Positions 9,281 to 19,410 are shown, counted from the stretch's first letter. The stretch: 64,000 nt of DNA from Thiobacillus sp. (GCA_021166845.1 JAJPEP010000097.1:1-64000); one strand, 5' to 3'. Notes: a model not told the origin generated them from the letters alone. Translations and numbers: made by a program.

Positions 9281-9309
9281 GGTTTTCGGCCATTCGACCG
9301 GATTGTTTT

Positions 9310-9924
9310 TTACTTGCGCAGCGCGCTGAACTGCTCGACGAGGGCGACGGGGCGTCCCTTTTTCTTGGTAACGCCGTTCAAGGCGTAGATCACGGTTTCG
9401 CCCTTGGGACCGGCGCCGATTTCCGTGTAGGTAAAGGTGATTTCCTTGTGGGCCAGATAGTCCTGGAAATCCTTCCATTCACCGAAGACATGGAAGCGGC
9501 CATTGCGCAGCACTTCACCGTAGAAGGCGCCGACATCCCTGGTGCGGCCGTCGAAAATGTCCTCGGCGGCGGTGGGCTTGTCCAGATGCTTGCCGTCCGC
9601 CTTGGTGATTCCGAAGATCACGGTTTCACCCTCGGGTCCGGCACCGATGCGGGTCCGGGTCAGCGGCACTTCATCGGTATTCAGAAAGCTGACGTAGATC
9701 TTGGGGTCGGTCATGGCGTAGATACGGCCATTCTCGTGGTACGCCATAAAATATGTCTGCTTCTGGGCCGGGGCTTCGGCTTTCGCCGCGACCGGGGCGC
9801 TTTCGGTCTTTGCGACAGGCATTGCCGCCTTGCTGTCGGTCGGGGCCTGGTGGGTGGCACACCCGCCCAGAATAAACAGGGCGGACAGTGCAACAACCGA
9901 TTTTCGCTGCAGGGTATTCAACAT
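9310..9924 (-). CDS. Lipoprotein with an internal duplication, in the pst operon
   Basis: A 204-aa exported lipoprotein: hydrophobic signal followed by the lipobox LGGC at about residue 22, then an Ala/Pro/Lys-rich linker. The mature part holds two similar units. TRIGAGPEGETVIFGIT near residue 92 matches TEIGAGPKGETVIYALN near residue 173, and each unit also contains an NGR(I/F) turn (ENGRIYAM, RNGRFHVFG). I do not recognise a named family. Its place between pstS and pstC suggests a phosphate-linked periplasmic role, perhaps helping PstS or the extended PstC/PstA periplasmic domains; this is inference from context. Confidence 0.85.
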   Translation of the reverse strand: MLNTLQRKSVVALSALFILGGCATHQAPTDSKAAMPVAKTESAPVAAKAEAPAQKQTYFMAYHENGRIYAMTDPKIYVSFLNTDEVPLTRTRIGAGPEGETVIFGITKADGKHLDKPTAAEDIFDGRTRDVGAFYGEVLRNGRFHVFGEWKDFQDYLAHKEITFTYTEIGAGPKGETVIYALNGVTKKKGRPVALVEQFSALRK

Positions 9925-9991
9925 GTTTTCACTCCATTCTCGTTGTCCGCCGCGCCCCGTCAGGGGCGCGGCGGCAGGGTTGCATGCGGGA

Positions 9992-10975
9992 TCAGTTGAT
10001 TCCCAGGTCGCTCAGGGCCTTGTTGACCATGCCGGCCGGCATCGGCACGAAGCCGTCCTTGACCACCACTTCCTGGCCCTGCCTGGACAGAACCATCTTG
10101 AAGAACTCGCGCTCCAGGGGGGGCAGCGGCTGGTTCGGGCGCTTGTTCACATAGACGTACAGAACGCGCGACAGCGGGTAGGTCTTGTTGAGCGCATTCA
10201 CGGCATTCGCTTCCACGAAAGACTCGCCATCCTTCTTGGACAGCGCCACGGGACGCACGCCGGAAGTCCTGTATCCGATGCCGGAGTAGCCGATGGCGCC
10301 GATCTGGCCGGACACGCTCTGCACCACGGAGGCGGAACCGGGCTGCTCGGCGACGCGCTTGGAGAAATCACCCTTGCACAGGGCGTTCTTCTTGAAGTAG
10401 CCGTAGGTGCCCGACACCGAGTTGCGGCCATACAGGGCGACGGGACGGTTGGCCCAATCGCCGGTCATGCCGACGTCGCCCCACTTGGCGATTTCCTTGG
10501 CGCCGCCGCACTTGCGGGTCGAGGAAAAAATGGCATCGACCTGGGGAATGGACAGGCCGGGAACCGGGTTGTCCTTGTTGACGTACACGGCCAGGGCGTC
10601 GATCGCCACCGGCACGGCGGTGGGCTTGTAGCCATGCTTCTTCTCGAAGGCGACGATTTCCTCGTCCTTCATCGTCCGGCTCATGGGGCCGAAGTTGGAA
10701 GCGCCCTGGATCAGCGCGGGTGGCGCGGTCGAGGAACCGGCGCCCTGGATCTGGATGTTGACGTTGGGGTAGTTGCGCTTGTAGGTCTCGGCCCACAGCG
10801 TCATCAGGTTGTTCAGGGTGTCGGATCCGACGCTGGTGAAGTTGCCGGACACGCCGCTGGCCTTCTGGTAGGTCGGCAGCGCGGGGTCGACCTTGACGGC
10901 CTGGGCCAGCACGGCGGTTCCGACCAAAGAGCAGGCCAGGAAGCCGAGTGTGGCAACAATTTTTTTCTGAACCAT
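9992..10975 (-). CDS. pstS: Phosphate-binding periplasmic protein PstS
   Basis: A 327-aa substrate-binding protein that captures phosphate in the periplasm. It has a Sec signal peptide ([25 protein letters not shown]). The family phosphate-binding segments are present: [34 protein letters not shown], and [11 protein letters not shown]. The ATG at 10975 follows GGAG by about 10 nt; the 20 extra residues of the ORF track precede the signal peptide and are rejected. It is first in the minus-strand pst operon, behind a Pho-box-like repeat. Confidence 0.95.
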   Translation of the reverse strand: MVQKKIVATLGFLACSLVGTAVLAQAVKVDPALPTYQKASGVSGNFTSVGSDTLNNLMTLWAETYKRNYPNVNIQIQGAGSSTAPPALIQGASNFGPMSRTMKDEEIVAFEKKHGYKPTAVPVAIDALAVYVNKDNPVPGLSIPQVDAIFSSTRKCGGAKEIAKWGDVGMTGDWANRPVALYGRNSVSGTYGYFKKNALCKGDFSKRVAEQPGSASVVQSVSGQIGAIGYSGIGYRTSGVRPVALSKKDGESFVEANAVNALNKTYPLSRVLYVYVNKRPNQPLPPLEREFFKMVLSRQGQEVVVKDGFVPMPAGMVNKALSDLGIN

Positions 10976-11083
10976 GAGCTTAATCTCCAATGAAGTAACG
11001 GGGGCTTGGACTTTTCTCCAAATGCAAAACTGCACGAACGATTAACTTCCGTCGTTCAGCGATCGCTACGATAGGGATCGAGT

Positions 11084-11101
11084 GTTACGGTTTCGTGACG
11101 G
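11084..11101 (-). promoter_or_regulatory. Pho-box-like direct repeat upstream of pstS
   Basis: On the minus strand: CCGTCAC-GAAA-CCGTAAC, two 7-bp units spaced by 4 bp, exactly the 11-bp period of a PhoB-binding Pho box (consensus units CTGTCAT). A further CGTAAC unit lies just upstream. It is about 110 bp before the pstS start codon. PhoB control of the operon is inferred; phoB/phoR are not in the window. Confidence 0.65.
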
Positions 11102-11179
11102 TTACGTTTCCCGGGGCCGGGTCTGGCCGTCTTGGCGTGGTCGAGGGTATGGGTTGGGGAGGCGGGCCGGCTGCAGCCG

Positions 11180-11356
11180 ATGAACGGGCTGGCCTGGTAT
11201 GCGCTGGGGATGGCCTGGCAACATTGCAACGAGCCGGAACGGGTGGCGGCGGTGATCGAACACGCGCTGTCGCACGATCCGCAGACGGCGCAGCGGCTGA
11301 TCCGCGACACCGGCCGCGGCGACTTTATGCATCGGCTGGGCTCAACGCAGTTGTAG
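11180..11356 (+). pseudogene. Possible fragment of a helical-repeat (TPR-like) protein
   Basis: A 58-codon open frame reading NGLAWYALGMAWQHCNEP then ERVAAVIEHALSHDP, which resembles one or two TPR helices. No ribosome-binding site is visible and the frame abuts a palindromic repeat. It may be the tail of a lost gene rather than a working one. Confidence 0.3.
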
Positions 11357-11410
11357 GGTTCGCTTTGCGCACGCGGCATTCCGACAAATGGTGCGCAGGC
11401 GCACCCTACA
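11352..11410. repeat. 59-bp imperfect palindrome (TGTAGGGT...ACCCTACA)
   Basis: The ends TGTAGGGT and ACCCTACA are exact inverted repeats; inside, TGCGCACGCGGCATTCCG and ATGGTGCGCAGGCGC continue the partial symmetry. Elements of this look (TGTAGGGTGCGC...) occur as dispersed palindromes in several proteobacterial genomes. Only one copy is seen in this window. Confidence 0.6.
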
Positions 11411-11448
11411 GGAACAGGAAGCGGCCTAGGGCTGAAGAATTTGGACGT

Positions 11449-11477
11449 AAAAAGCCAGCCCCAAGGCTGGCTTTTTT
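11449..11477. terminator. Bidirectional Rho-independent terminator
   Basis: AAAAAGCCAGCC-CCAA-GGCTGGCTTTTTT: an 8-bp GC-rich stem flanked by A-tract and T-tract, able to work in both directions. It separates the region upstream of pstS from the truncated gene that follows. Confidence 0.85.
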
Positions 11478-11478
11478 G

Positions 11479-11963
11479 TTGCGCGCCCGGGCCTGCTGCA
11501 GTTCGACACCCAGTGGCTGGCGGTGAAGGAAGCCGCGATTCCCGCGCTGATCGGCGTGGCCGTGCTGGTTTCCACCCGCACCCGCTACCCGCTGGTGAAA
11601 GCCCTGCTCTACAAGCCGACGCTGATCGATGTGGCGCGGGTGCAGCAGCATCTCGACGCGCGCGGCACGGCGCGGGATTTCGAGGCGCGCCTGCAGAACG
11701 CCACCTACATGTTGGGCGGCGCCTTCTTTTTCTCCGCGGCGATGAATTTTTTCCTGGCCACCTGGATCGTCACCAGTCCGGCCGGCAGCGAGGCGTTCAA
11801 TGCCAAGCTCGGGCGCCTGACCCTGTTGAGCTATCCGATGATCGCCCTGCCTTCGATGCTGATGATGCTGGGCGCGCTCTACTACCTTGCGCGGGCGACG
11901 CGCGAGCTGGCCGGACTGAAGCTGACGGAAGCGTTGAAGGTTGGCGACACCCACCCGCAATAA
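11479..11963 (+). pseudogene. 3' part of a VC0807-family inner-membrane protein gene, 5' end missing
   Basis: The frame is open from about 11479, just behind the terminator, and reads GLLQFDTQWLAVKEAAIPALIG, then TRYPLVKALLYKP, then NFFLATWIVTSPAGSEAFN and LTLLSYPMIALPSM. This is the C-terminal two-thirds of the VC0807-type membrane protein family (usually about 220-240 aa) as I recall it. The N-terminal membrane helices are absent and no ribosome-binding site stands before the GTG at 11523 (which would give 146 aa). The gene appears cut at its 5' side by a rearrangement that placed the terminator at the joint. A working shortened protein cannot be excluded. Confidence 0.7.
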
Positions 11964-12053
11964 TTCATTTCGGGCAGCGCCGCCACGTTTCCGGTCGCGC
12001 TGCGCGTGCCGCAAGCCGGCGCTCGGATTCGCGTCCGAAAAATCCACTCCGCC

Positions 12054-13454
12054 TCACTGCCAGCCGCCGCCCAGCACCTTGTACAGCGTCACCCGATTGG
12101 CGGCATCGGCCTGGCGCGCGCCGATCAGGTCAAGCTCGGCGGCATACAGCGTGCGCTGGGCGTCGAGCAGGCCCAGGTAGCTGTCCACCCCGCCCTTGTA
12201 GCGGGCTTCCGACAGGCGGAAGCCCGATTCGGTGGCCTCGACCAGCCGTCGGCGCGCATCGAGCTGTTCGGCTAGCGTGGCGCGTTCGGCGAGCGCATCG
12301 GCCACTTCGCGGAACGCGCTCTGGATCGCCTTCTCGTACTGCGCGACGTGGATGTCGCGCTGCACCTCGGCCACCTCAAGACTCGCCTGCAGGCGACCCG
12401 CCTCGAAGATCGGGATGCGGACCTGCGGAATGAAGCTCCAGGTCCCGGAGCCGCCATCGAACAGGCCGCCCAGCGTGCTGCTCGCGCTGCCGGCGGCGGC
12501 TGTCAGGCTGATGCTGGGGAAGAAGGCTGCGCGTGCGGCGCCGATGCTGGCGTTGGCGGCACGCAGGGCGCGTTCGGCCTGCAGGATGTCGGGGCGGCGG
12601 ACGAGCACCTCGGACGGCACGCCGGCCGGCAATTCGGCCACCGCGCTGATGCTGTCGGTGAGGGTGGCGGGCAGCAGTTCCGCGGGCACCGGGGCGCCGA
12701 CGATGAGTGCGAGCGCGTTCTCGTCCTGCGCAACGAAGCTGCGATAGCGGGCGGCGTCGGCGCGCGCATTGTGCAGCAGGGTCTCCGCCTGGTGCAGGTC
12801 GAGTGCAGAGACCGCACCGGCTTCGAAGCTGCGGCGCGTCAGGTCATGGGACTTCTGCCGCGTTTCGTACGTGCTGCGTGCCAGCGCCAGGCGCTCGCGA
12901 TCGGCGGCGAGCGTCAGCCAGGCGTTGGCGACTTCGGCCGCCAGGCTGATCTGCGCGCTGCGCCGTGCCTCCTCGGTGCCGAGATAGGTTTCCAGCGCCT
13001 GGGCGTTGAGGCTGCGGATGCGGCCGAAGAAATCCAGCTCGTAAGCGGAGAAGCCGATGGTGGCGCTGTAGCTGCGGTTGACCTCGGCCTCGCCGTTGCT
13101 GGTCAGATCCTCCGGCAGGCGCTGTGCATTCATGCCGCCGCTGGCGCCGACAGCGGGGAACAGGTCGGCGCGCTGGATGCGGTACTGCGCCCGCGCTTTC
13201 TCGATGTTAAGCGCGGCGACGCGCAGGTCGCGGTTGTTGGCGAGCGCCAGCGCGATCGCCTCGCGCAGCCGGGCGTCGGCGAAGTAGTCGCGCCAGGCGA
13301 TGGCGTCGGCCGGCGCCGCCTCTGCAGCAGCCGGGGCCGCATTCGGGAAACCGGTCGCTACCGGCGCCGCCGGGCGCTCGTAGCTCGGGATCATGGTGCA
13401 GCCGCTCGCCAGCGCGGCGGCCAGCGCAAGGGTCAGGGTGCGTAACGGGGTCAT
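12054..13454 (-). CDS. RND efflux outer-membrane lipoprotein (OprM/NodT family)
   Basis: A 466-aa outer-membrane channel of a tripartite drug-efflux pump. The signal ends with a lipobox (ALASGC, Cys at about residue 19), followed by the family start [12 protein letters not shown]. Two repeats of the outer-membrane efflux domain are present (about residues 60-250 and 270-450), with the typical segments [29 protein letters not shown] and [17 protein letters not shown]. It overlaps the RND transporter gene by 4 bp and is last in the minus-strand operon adaptor - transporter - channel. Confidence 0.95.
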   Translation of the reverse strand: MTPLRTLTLALAAALASGCTMIPSYERPAAPVATGFPNAAPAAAEAAPADAIAWRDYFADARLREAIALALANNRDLRVAALNIEKARAQYRIQRADLFPAVGASGGMNAQRLPEDLTSNGEAEVNRSYSATIGFSAYELDFFGRIRSLNAQALETYLGTEEARRSAQISLAAEVANAWLTLAADRERLALARSTYETRQKSHDLTRRSFEAGAVSALDLHQAETLLHNARADAARYRSFVAQDENALALIVGAPVPAELLPATLTDSISAVAELPAGVPSEVLVRRPDILQAERALRAANASIGAARAAFFPSISLTAAAGSASSTLGGLFDGGSGTWSFIPQVRIPIFEAGRLQASLEVAEVQRDIHVAQYEKAIQSAFREVADALAERATLAEQLDARRRLVEATESGFRLSEARYKGGVDSYLGLLDAQRTLYAAELDLIGARQADAANRVTLYKVLGGGWQ

Positions 13455-16400
13455 CGCTTGAGCTCCTGCGGGACAGCAGGAACCGCGGGTTCCGTCTGCC
13501 GTTTGTCCTTGAAAATGCGCTTGATCACCACGTAGAACAGCGGAATGAAGAAAATACCGATCACGGTGCCGGCGATGGTGCCGCCGAGCACGCCGGTGCC
13601 GACGGCGTTCTGGGCGCCGGAACCGGCGCCGGTGGCGATGGCCAGCGGCAGCACGCCGAAGCCGAAGGCGAGCGAGGTCATCAGGATGGGGCGCAAGCGC
13701 ATGCGCACCGCGGTCAGCGTGGCGGCGATCAGGTCACGGCCCTCCTGCTCCATCTGCGCCTTGGCGAATTCGACGATGAGGATCGCGTTCTTCGATGACA
13801 GACCGATGGTGGCGAGCAAGGCGACCTGGAAATAGACGTCGTTCGACAGCCCCCGCCCGCTGGCTGCAACCACCGCACCGAACACGCCAAGCGGCACCAC
13901 CAGCATCACCGCGAACGGCACCGACCAGCTCTCGTACAGCGCGGCGAGGCACAGGAACACCACCAGCAGCGACAGCGCATAGAGCGCCGGCGCCTGGGTC
14001 CCGGAGCGACGCTCCTCGAAGGAAGATCCGATCCATTCATGGCCGATGCCGGTCGGCAGTTTGGCGATGATCTCTTCCACTGCCGCCATGGCGTCGCCCG
14101 ACGACAGCCCCGGCGCCGCCTGGCCGAGCAGTTCGACCGAAGGCTGGCCGTTGTGGCGTTCCAGGCGCGGCGAGCCGTACGCCCAGTGCGCGGTGGTGAA
14201 CGCCGACAGCGGCACCATCTCGCCCTGTTTGTTGCGCACATACCACTTGGCCAGATCGTCCGGCTTCATGCGTGCGTCGGCGTCGGCCTGCAGATACACT
14301 TTCTTGATGCGCCCACGGTCGATGAAATCGTTGACGTAGGTGCCGCCCCAGGCTGTGGCCAGCGTCTCGTTGATGTCCTCCACCGAAACTCCGAGCGCCC
14401 CGGCCTTCGCGTGGTCGATGTCGAGCTGGTATTCGGGGACGTCCTCCTGCCCGTTGGGCCGCACACCGACCAGACGCTTGTCCTGCGCGGCCATGCCGAG
14501 GAACTGGTTGCGCGCGGCGATCAGGGCGTCGTGGCCGAGGCCTGCGCGGTCCTGCAACTGCACGCTGAAGCCGCTGGAGGTGCCGAGTTCGAGCACGGCC
14601 GGCGGCACGAAGGCGAACACCATCGCCTCCTTGATCTGCGAGAACGCGCCCATGGCCCGTCCGGCGATCGACTTCACGTCCTGCCCTGGCGCCTGGCGCT
14701 GGTCCCAGGGCTCGAGATTGACGAATCCGATGCCCATGTTCTGGCCCTGGCCGGCGAAGCTGAAGCCGGCGGCGGCGAAGATCGAGCGCACGTTGCCCTT
14801 CTCGTTCCCGAGATACTGGTGCTCGATCTTCTTCAGGACCTCGACGGTGCGCTCCTGGGTCGCGCCGGCCGGCAGGATGACCTGGGTGAACATCACGCCC
14901 TGGTCCTCCTCCGGCAGGAAGGAGGTCGGCATGCGCAGGAACAGCAGCGCCAGCACGCCGACGATGGCGATATAGATCGCCAGGAAGCGCAGGCTGCGGC
15001 CGAGAATCTTGCCGACTGCCGACTCGTAGCGCTGCGTGTTGCGGGCGAACATGCGGTTGAACCAGCCGAAGAAGCCGGACAGCCAGCCGCCCTCGCCGTG
15101 GCCGTGGCCCCTGGAGACGGGCTTCAGCATCGTCGCGCACAGCGCCGGGGTGAAGATGATCGCCACCAGCACCGACAGCGCCATCGCCGAGACGATGGTG
15201 ATCGAGAACTGGCGGTAGATGACGCCGGTCGAGCCGCCGAAGAAAGCCATCGGCACGAACACGGCGGACAGCACCAGGCCAATGCCGACCAGCGCCCCGG
15301 TGATCTGGCGCATCGACTTCTTGGTCGCCTCCTTGGGCGAGAGGCCCTCCTCGGTCATGATGCGCTCGACGTTCTCCACCACGACGATGGCGTCGTCGAC
15401 CAGCAGGCCGATCGCGAGCACCAGGCCGAACATGGTGAGCGTATTGATCGAGAAACCGAACGCGGCCATCACCCCGAAGGTGCCGAGCAGGACGACCGGC
15501 ACGGCGATGGTCGGGATCAGCGTCGCGCGGAAATTCTGCAGGAAGAGGTACATCACCAGGAACACCAGGATGACCGCCTCGACCAGGGTCTGCACCACGT
15601 TCATGATCGAGATCCTGACGAAGGGCGTGGTGTCGTACGGCACGACGGTCTCGACCCCGGGCGGGAAGTAGGCCTTCATCTGCTCGATCCTGGCCTTCAC
15701 GGCTTCCGCGGTGTCGAGCGCGTTGGCGCCCGCGGCGAGCTTGATGCCGATGCCCGAGGCGGGCTGGCCGTTGAAGCGGCCGACGATGCCGTAGTTCTCC
15801 GCGCCGATCTCGACGCGGGCGATGTCCTTCAGGCGCACCTCCCCGCCCTGCGCCGAGCTCCGCAACAGGATCCGCTCGAACTCCCCGACGGTCTGGAGCC
15901 GGCTCTGCGCGGTGATCGAGGCGGTGAAGCCCTGCCCCGCCACCGCCGGCGTGCCGCCAAGCTGGCCGGCCGCGACCTGGTTGTTCTGCGCGAGGATCGC
16001 GTCCTGCACGTCTTCGAGCGAGAGCCTGTAGTTGTTCAGCTTGGCCGGATCGAGCCAGATGCGCATGGCGTACTGGGCGCCGAACACCTGCACCTCGCCG
16101 ACGCCGGTGACGCGCGACAAGGGCTCCTGCACGGTCGAGTTGAGGAAGTCGGCGAGGTCGGTCCGGCTCATGGAACCGTCCGTGGAGACGAAGCCGACGA
16201 TCATGAGGACGTTGCGCGTCGACTTCACCACCTGCACGCCCTGCTGCTGCACCGCCAGCGGCAGCAGCGGCAGCGCGAGTTGAAGCTTGTTCTGCGTTTG
16301 CACCTGCGCGATGTCGGGATCGGTGCCGGCGTCGAAGGTGAGAGTCACCGTGGCGCGGCCGTAGGAATCGGACTGCGAGCTCATGTAGAGCAGGTTGTCG

Positions 16401-16615
16401 AGGCCGGTCAGCTTCTGCTCGATGACCTGGGTGACCGAATCCTCCACCGTCTTCGCCGAGGCGCCGGGATAGCTGGCGTTGATGGCGACGGTGGGCGGCG
16501 CGATGGCCGGGTATTGCGATACCGGCAGCGCCAGAATGGACAGCACGCCGGCGAGCATGATGACGATGGCGATGACCCACGCGAAGATGGGTCGGTCGAT
16601 GAAGAAACGGGCCAT
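13451..16615 (-). CDS. RND multidrug efflux transporter (AcrB/MexB, HAE1 family)
   Basis: A 1054-aa inner-membrane proton-driven pump. The start [23 protein letters not shown] is the HAE1 hallmark. The proton-relay pair is present in TM4 ([20 protein letters not shown]), and the family segments [31 protein letters not shown] and [13 protein letters not shown] are visible. Length equals AcrB (about 1049 aa). Substrates cannot be read from sequence; this family exports lipophilic drugs, dyes and detergents. It lies between adaptor (11 bp upstream) and channel gene (4-bp overlap) and is probably controlled by the divergent TetR. Confidence 0.97.
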   Translation of the reverse strand: MARFFIDRPIFAWVIAIVIMLAGVLSILALPVSQYPAIAPPTVAINASYPGASAKTVEDSVTQVIEQKLTGLDNLLYMSSQSDSYGRATVTLTFDAGTDPDIAQVQTQNKLQLALPLLPLAVQQQGVQVVKSTRNVLMIVGFVSTDGSMSRTDLADFLNSTVQEPLSRVTGVGEVQVFGAQYAMRIWLDPAKLNNYRLSLEDVQDAILAQNNQVAAGQLGGTPAVAGQGFTASITAQSRLQTVGEFERILLRSSAQGGEVRLKDIARVEIGAENYGIVGRFNGQPASGIGIKLAAGANALDTAEAVKARIEQMKAYFPPGVETVVPYDTTPFVRISIMNVVQTLVEAVILVFLVMYLFLQNFRATLIPTIAVPVVLLGTFGVMAAFGFSINTLTMFGLVLAIGLLVDDAIVVVENVERIMTEEGLSPKEATKKSMRQITGALVGIGLVLSAVFVPMAFFGGSTGVIYRQFSITIVSAMALSVLVAIIFTPALCATMLKPVSRGHGHGEGGWLSGFFGWFNRMFARNTQRYESAVGKILGRSLRFLAIYIAIVGVLALLFLRMPTSFLPEEDQGVMFTQVILPAGATQERTVEVLKKIEHQYLGNEKGNVRSIFAAAGFSFAGQGQNMGIGFVNLEPWDQRQAPGQDVKSIAGRAMGAFSQIKEAMVFAFVPPAVLELGTSSGFSVQLQDRAGLGHDALIAARNQFLGMAAQDKRLVGVRPNGQEDVPEYQLDIDHAKAGALGVSVEDINETLATAWGGTYVNDFIDRGRIKKVYLQADADARMKPDDLAKWYVRNKQGEMVPLSAFTTAHWAYGSPRLERHNGQPSVELLGQAAPGLSSGDAMAAVEEIIAKLPTGIGHEWIGSSFEERRSGTQAPALYALSLLVVFLCLAALYESWSVPFAVMLVVPLGVFGAVVAASGRGLSNDVYFQVALLATIGLSSKNAILIVEFAKAQMEQEGRDLIAATLTAVRMRLRPILMTSLAFGFGVLPLAIATGAGSGAQNAVGTGVLGGTIAGTVIGIFFIPLFYVVIKRIFKDKRQTEPAVPAVPQELKR

Positions 16616-16626
16616 GGCGCGCTACC

Positions 16627-17823
16627 TCACTTCGCCACGGCGGCGGGTGCCGCGGGCGCGGCTGCCGCGGCCCCTGCCTCCTGCGCCTGCACCGGGCTGC
16701 CCGGGCGCGCCTTCTGCAGGCCTTCGACGATGACGCGGTCGCCCGGGGCGAGCCCTTCGCTCACCACCCACTTGTCGCCGATCGACTGCCCGGTCTTGAC
16801 GACGCGCGGCTCGACCGTGTTTTCGGCATTCACCAGCATCACCGTCGCATTGCCGTGCGGATCGCGGCTCACCGCCGCGTGCGGCAGCAGGATGGCATTA
16901 TCCTGCGTGCCCTGGGTCAGGCGCGCCCGCACGTACATGCCGGGCAGCAGTTCGCCCTTGGAGTTGGGGAACACCGCGCGCAACGTGACGCTGCCGGTGC
17001 CTTCATCGACCGTCACTTCGGAAAAAGCCAGCCTGCCCTCGACACCGTAGACGCTGCCATCTTCCAGCACCAACTGGACCGGCGCGGCATTGCCGGCGGC
17101 GCGCTGCAGCCGGCCGGATTCAAGATCGCGCCGCATGCGCAGCATGTCGGCGCTGGACTGGGTCAGGTCGACATAGATCGGGTCGAGCTTCTGCACGGTG
17201 GCCAGCGCGTCGGCCTGGTTGGCGGTGACCAGCGCCCCCGGCGTCACCGCCGAGCGGCTGATGCGGCCCGCGATCGGCGAGGTGACGCGGGTGTAGCCGA
17301 GATCGATCCGCGTCCGGTCGAGCGCGGCCCTTGCGGCGCCGACGTCGGCCTGCGCCTGCTTCAACGCGGCATCCGCTTCGTCGTTGGCCTGCTTGCTCAC
17401 CGCCTCGATTTTCACCAGCTCGGCGTAGCGCCCGGCCTTCAGCCGCGCCGCGTACAGATTCGCTTCGGCACGCGCCAGATTGGCCTGCGCACTGTCGAAG
17501 GCCGCCTGATACGTGGCGGGGTCGATCCGGTACAGCACTTGCCCCGCCTTGACCTCGCTGCCTTCCTTGAACAGGCGTTCCTTGACGATGCCGGTCACCT
17601 GCGGACGCAGTTCGGCAATCTGATAAGGTGAAGTGCGTCCGGGCAGTTCGGAGGCCACTGGAACGGATTCGGTCTGCACCGTCATCACCGTGACGGCCGG
17701 TGCGCCCGCCCCGCCCGCGCCCGGTCCGGGCGGCGCTTCCTTGCCCCCGCAGGCGGCAAGCAGGAAGGCACCCGCCAGCGCGAGGCCCAGCGGGATGAAA
17801 GGCAGGTTGCGAGGAGTCTGCAT
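16627..17823 (-). CDS. RND efflux periplasmic adaptor (AcrA/MexA family)
   Basis: A 398-aa membrane-fusion protein bridging transporter and outer-membrane channel. The N-terminus has a hydrophobic signal with lipobox (LLAACG, Cys near residue 25). Then follow the barrel/lipoyl half-motif (LPGRTSPYQIAELRPQVTGIV), an alpha-hairpin (about residues 95-175, Ala/Arg/Glu-rich coiled coil) and the second lipoyl half (IDLGYTRVTSPIAGRISRS). The C-terminal tail is Ala/Pro-rich. First gene of the efflux operon. Confidence 0.95.
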   Translation of the reverse strand: MQTPRNLPFIPLGLALAGAFLLAACGGKEAPPGPGAGGAGAPAVTVMTVQTESVPVASELPGRTSPYQIAELRPQVTGIVKERLFKEGSEVKAGQVLYRIDPATYQAAFDSAQANLARAEANLYAARLKAGRYAELVKIEAVSKQANDEADAALKQAQADVGAARAALDRTRIDLGYTRVTSPIAGRISRSAVTPGALVTANQADALATVQKLDPIYVDLTQSSADMLRMRRDLESGRLQRAAGNAAPVQLVLEDGSVYGVEGRLAFSEVTVDEGTGSVTLRAVFPNSKGELLPGMYVRARLTQGTQDNAILLPHAAVSRDPHGNATVMLVNAENTVEPRVVKTGQSIGDKWVVSEGLAPGDRVIVEGLQKARPGSPVQAQEAGAAAAAPAAPAAVAK

Positions 17824-17888
17824 GGTTGACCTTTTGAAATGGCACGGCCAGCAACCCGACGTGGGCGGCCGGCCGATCCAAACTAGAA

Positions 17889-17921
17889 TGAATATTCAAT
17901 CTACATTATAATTTATTCAAT
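17889..17921. promoter_or_regulatory. Operator-like palindrome and repeat between the efflux operon and tetR
   Basis: A perfect 10-bp palindrome TGAATATTCA followed 17 bp later by a second TTCAAT, all in an AT-rich stretch of an otherwise GC-rich intergenic region. It lies 66 bp upstream of the adaptor start (minus) and 93 bp upstream of tetR (plus), where a repressor could control both. Confidence 0.5.
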
Positions 17922-17981
17922 TGCAAGATTGGCCCACTGCACGATTCAACATTCGCTTGGGCACCCAGACCGGAGATCCAC

Positions 17982-18599
17982 ATGTCAGCCGCCATTAACC
18001 AAAACACGGAAGCGCCGCGTGCCGAAGCACGCCGCACGCAAATTCGCGCCGCCGCCGAGGAATGCTTCCGCATGCACGGTTTCCACGGCACCAGCATCGC
18101 GCAAATATCGAAAGCGGCCGGCATGAGCACCGGGCACATCTACCATTATTTCGAGAACAAGGAAGCGATCATTGCCGACATCGTCGCCCAGGATCTGGAG
18201 CGCCTGCTGACGCTGACCGCCGAACTGCGCGCGGCGAGCGACGTCAAGGCAGCCATGATCGAGCGCGCGGTCGAGGGCGTGCAAGCCAACCTTGATCCCG
18301 ACACGGCCGGATTGCAGCTTGAAATCGTCGCCGAGGCGGCGCGCAACCCGCATATTGCCGGCATCGTTCAGGCGGCGGACCGGCAGTGCATCGGCAGCCT
18401 GATCGAAACGATCCGGACCCTGCGTCAGGCCGCCGGCCACCGTGACAGCAAGGCAACGCTCGCGGGCATGGCCGAGGCCATCGCGGCCATGTTCGAGGGC
18501 CTGCGCATTCGCGCCATCCGCAACCCGGACATTGACCGCGATGAAGTGGTAAGGATGTTTCGTCGCATGGTCAACGACCTGCTCTCACAAACCACATAG
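17982..18599 (+). CDS. TetR/AcrR-family repressor, divergent from the RND operon
   Basis: A 205-aa regulator. N-terminal TetR helix-turn-helix at about residues 15-60: RAAAEECFRMHGFHGTSIAQISKAAG then STGHIYHYFENKEAI. The C-terminal ligand domain is helical with little conserved sequence (LQLEIVAEAARNPHIAGIV). It is transcribed away from the efflux operon, the usual arrangement for an AcrR-type local repressor. The ATG at 17982 lacks a strong Shine-Dalgarno but begins at the expected distance before the HTH. Confidence 0.9.
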   Translation: MSAAINQNTEAPRAEARRTQIRAAAEECFRMHGFHGTSIAQISKAAGMSTGHIYHYFENKEAIIADIVAQDLERLLTLTAELRAASDVKAAMIERAVEGVQANLDPDTAGLQLEIVAEAARNPHIAGIVQAADRQCIGSLIETIRTLRQAAGHRDSKATLAGMAEAIAAMFEGLRIRAIRNPDIDRDEVVRMFRRMVNDLLSQTT

Positions 18600-18721
18600 C
18601 GCAGACGCGTATGCCGCCCCGACAGGCCACGAGAGGCAGTTTCCACGCTGGATTCCAGCAAACCCCAATAAAAAATTGCCTGGCGCGCCGCGTGGATGGA
18701 TTGCGGCAGAAACGGGTTTCC

Positions 18722-19405
18722 CTATTTGAACAGGAAGAGCAACTTCTCGTCGCCTACTTCGATCGTGTCGTTGGGCGACAGGGGGCGGGGCTCATGGCCG
18801 ATGGATTTCCCGTTCAGGCGCGCTGGGGTTTTCCCCTCGACATGGGTGATGAAATAGCCGTGCGGGCGGGAGTTGATCACCGCAAGCTGCTTGCCGGGTA
18901 TGCCGAAGACATGCAGCACTTCGGACAATTCGATTTCCCGGCTTGACCGGGTGCCATCGAACGCGCGGACCAGTCCCAGCCGCCCCCCTTTCTTGAGGCG
19001 GAACGCCTTCTTTGCCGTCGCCAGCGAATAGGCGCCGACCGGCTGGGCGGGCGCGTTGCGCTCCAGGACCGAGGCCTGAATGATCATCGTCCTGTCGAAG
19101 CTGGGGCCATCGATCGCCTTGTGGTTCCGGTAGCGAATCTGCACGCCGGCAATCTCGATGACGTCGTCGTTTTGAAGGATGTGCCGGGTAACGGGCTGGC
19201 CATTCACCACGGTGCCATTGGTGCTGCCCAGATCTTCCAGGAAGTCATCGTTGCCGATCGAGGTGATGCGGGCATGCGAGCGGCTGACGCCATCGATGGC
19301 CAGGCACAGGTCGCTGTCGGGCAGGCTGCCGATCGTGAAGCTGGCATCGTTGAGAAACCGGTTTTCGGTGACCGTTCCGTTTTGACTGACGATGAGTTTT
19401 GCCAT
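18722..19405 (-). CDS. FHA-domain protein
   Basis: A 227-aa protein with an N-terminal forkhead-associated domain (about residues 10-95) that should bind phosphothreonine peptides. The canonical residues are visible in FTIGSLPDSD, VSRSHARI and DLGSTNGTVVNG. The second half (about residues 140-227) has another FHA-like beta-rich pattern (GRLGLVRAF, PARLNGKSI, DTIEVGDEKLLFLF). The ATG at 19405 is used; the earlier start in the ORF track reads through the PP2C gene. It follows the phosphatase gene by 5 bp, so kinase, phosphatase and phospho-reader are encoded together. Confidence 0.92.
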   Translation of the reverse strand: MAKLIVSQNGTVTENRFLNDASFTIGSLPDSDLCLAIDGVSRSHARITSIGNDDFLEDLGSTNGTVVNGQPVTRHILQNDDVIEIAGVQIRYRNHKAIDGPSFDRTMIIQASVLERNAPAQPVGAYSLATAKKAFRLKKGGRLGLVRAFDGTRSSREIELSEVLHVFGIPGKQLAVINSRPHGYFITHVEGKTPARLNGKSIGHEPRPLSPNDTIEVGDEKLLFLFK

Positions 19406-19410
19406 GGGCT

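Noticed and set aside
14037-17050. Very long ORFs in the RND region in other frames and on the plus strand (847 and 1003 codons)
   Set aside because: They are GC-rich shadow frames of the RND transporter and adaptor genes, with low-complexity Arg/His/Asp-rich translations and no domains.
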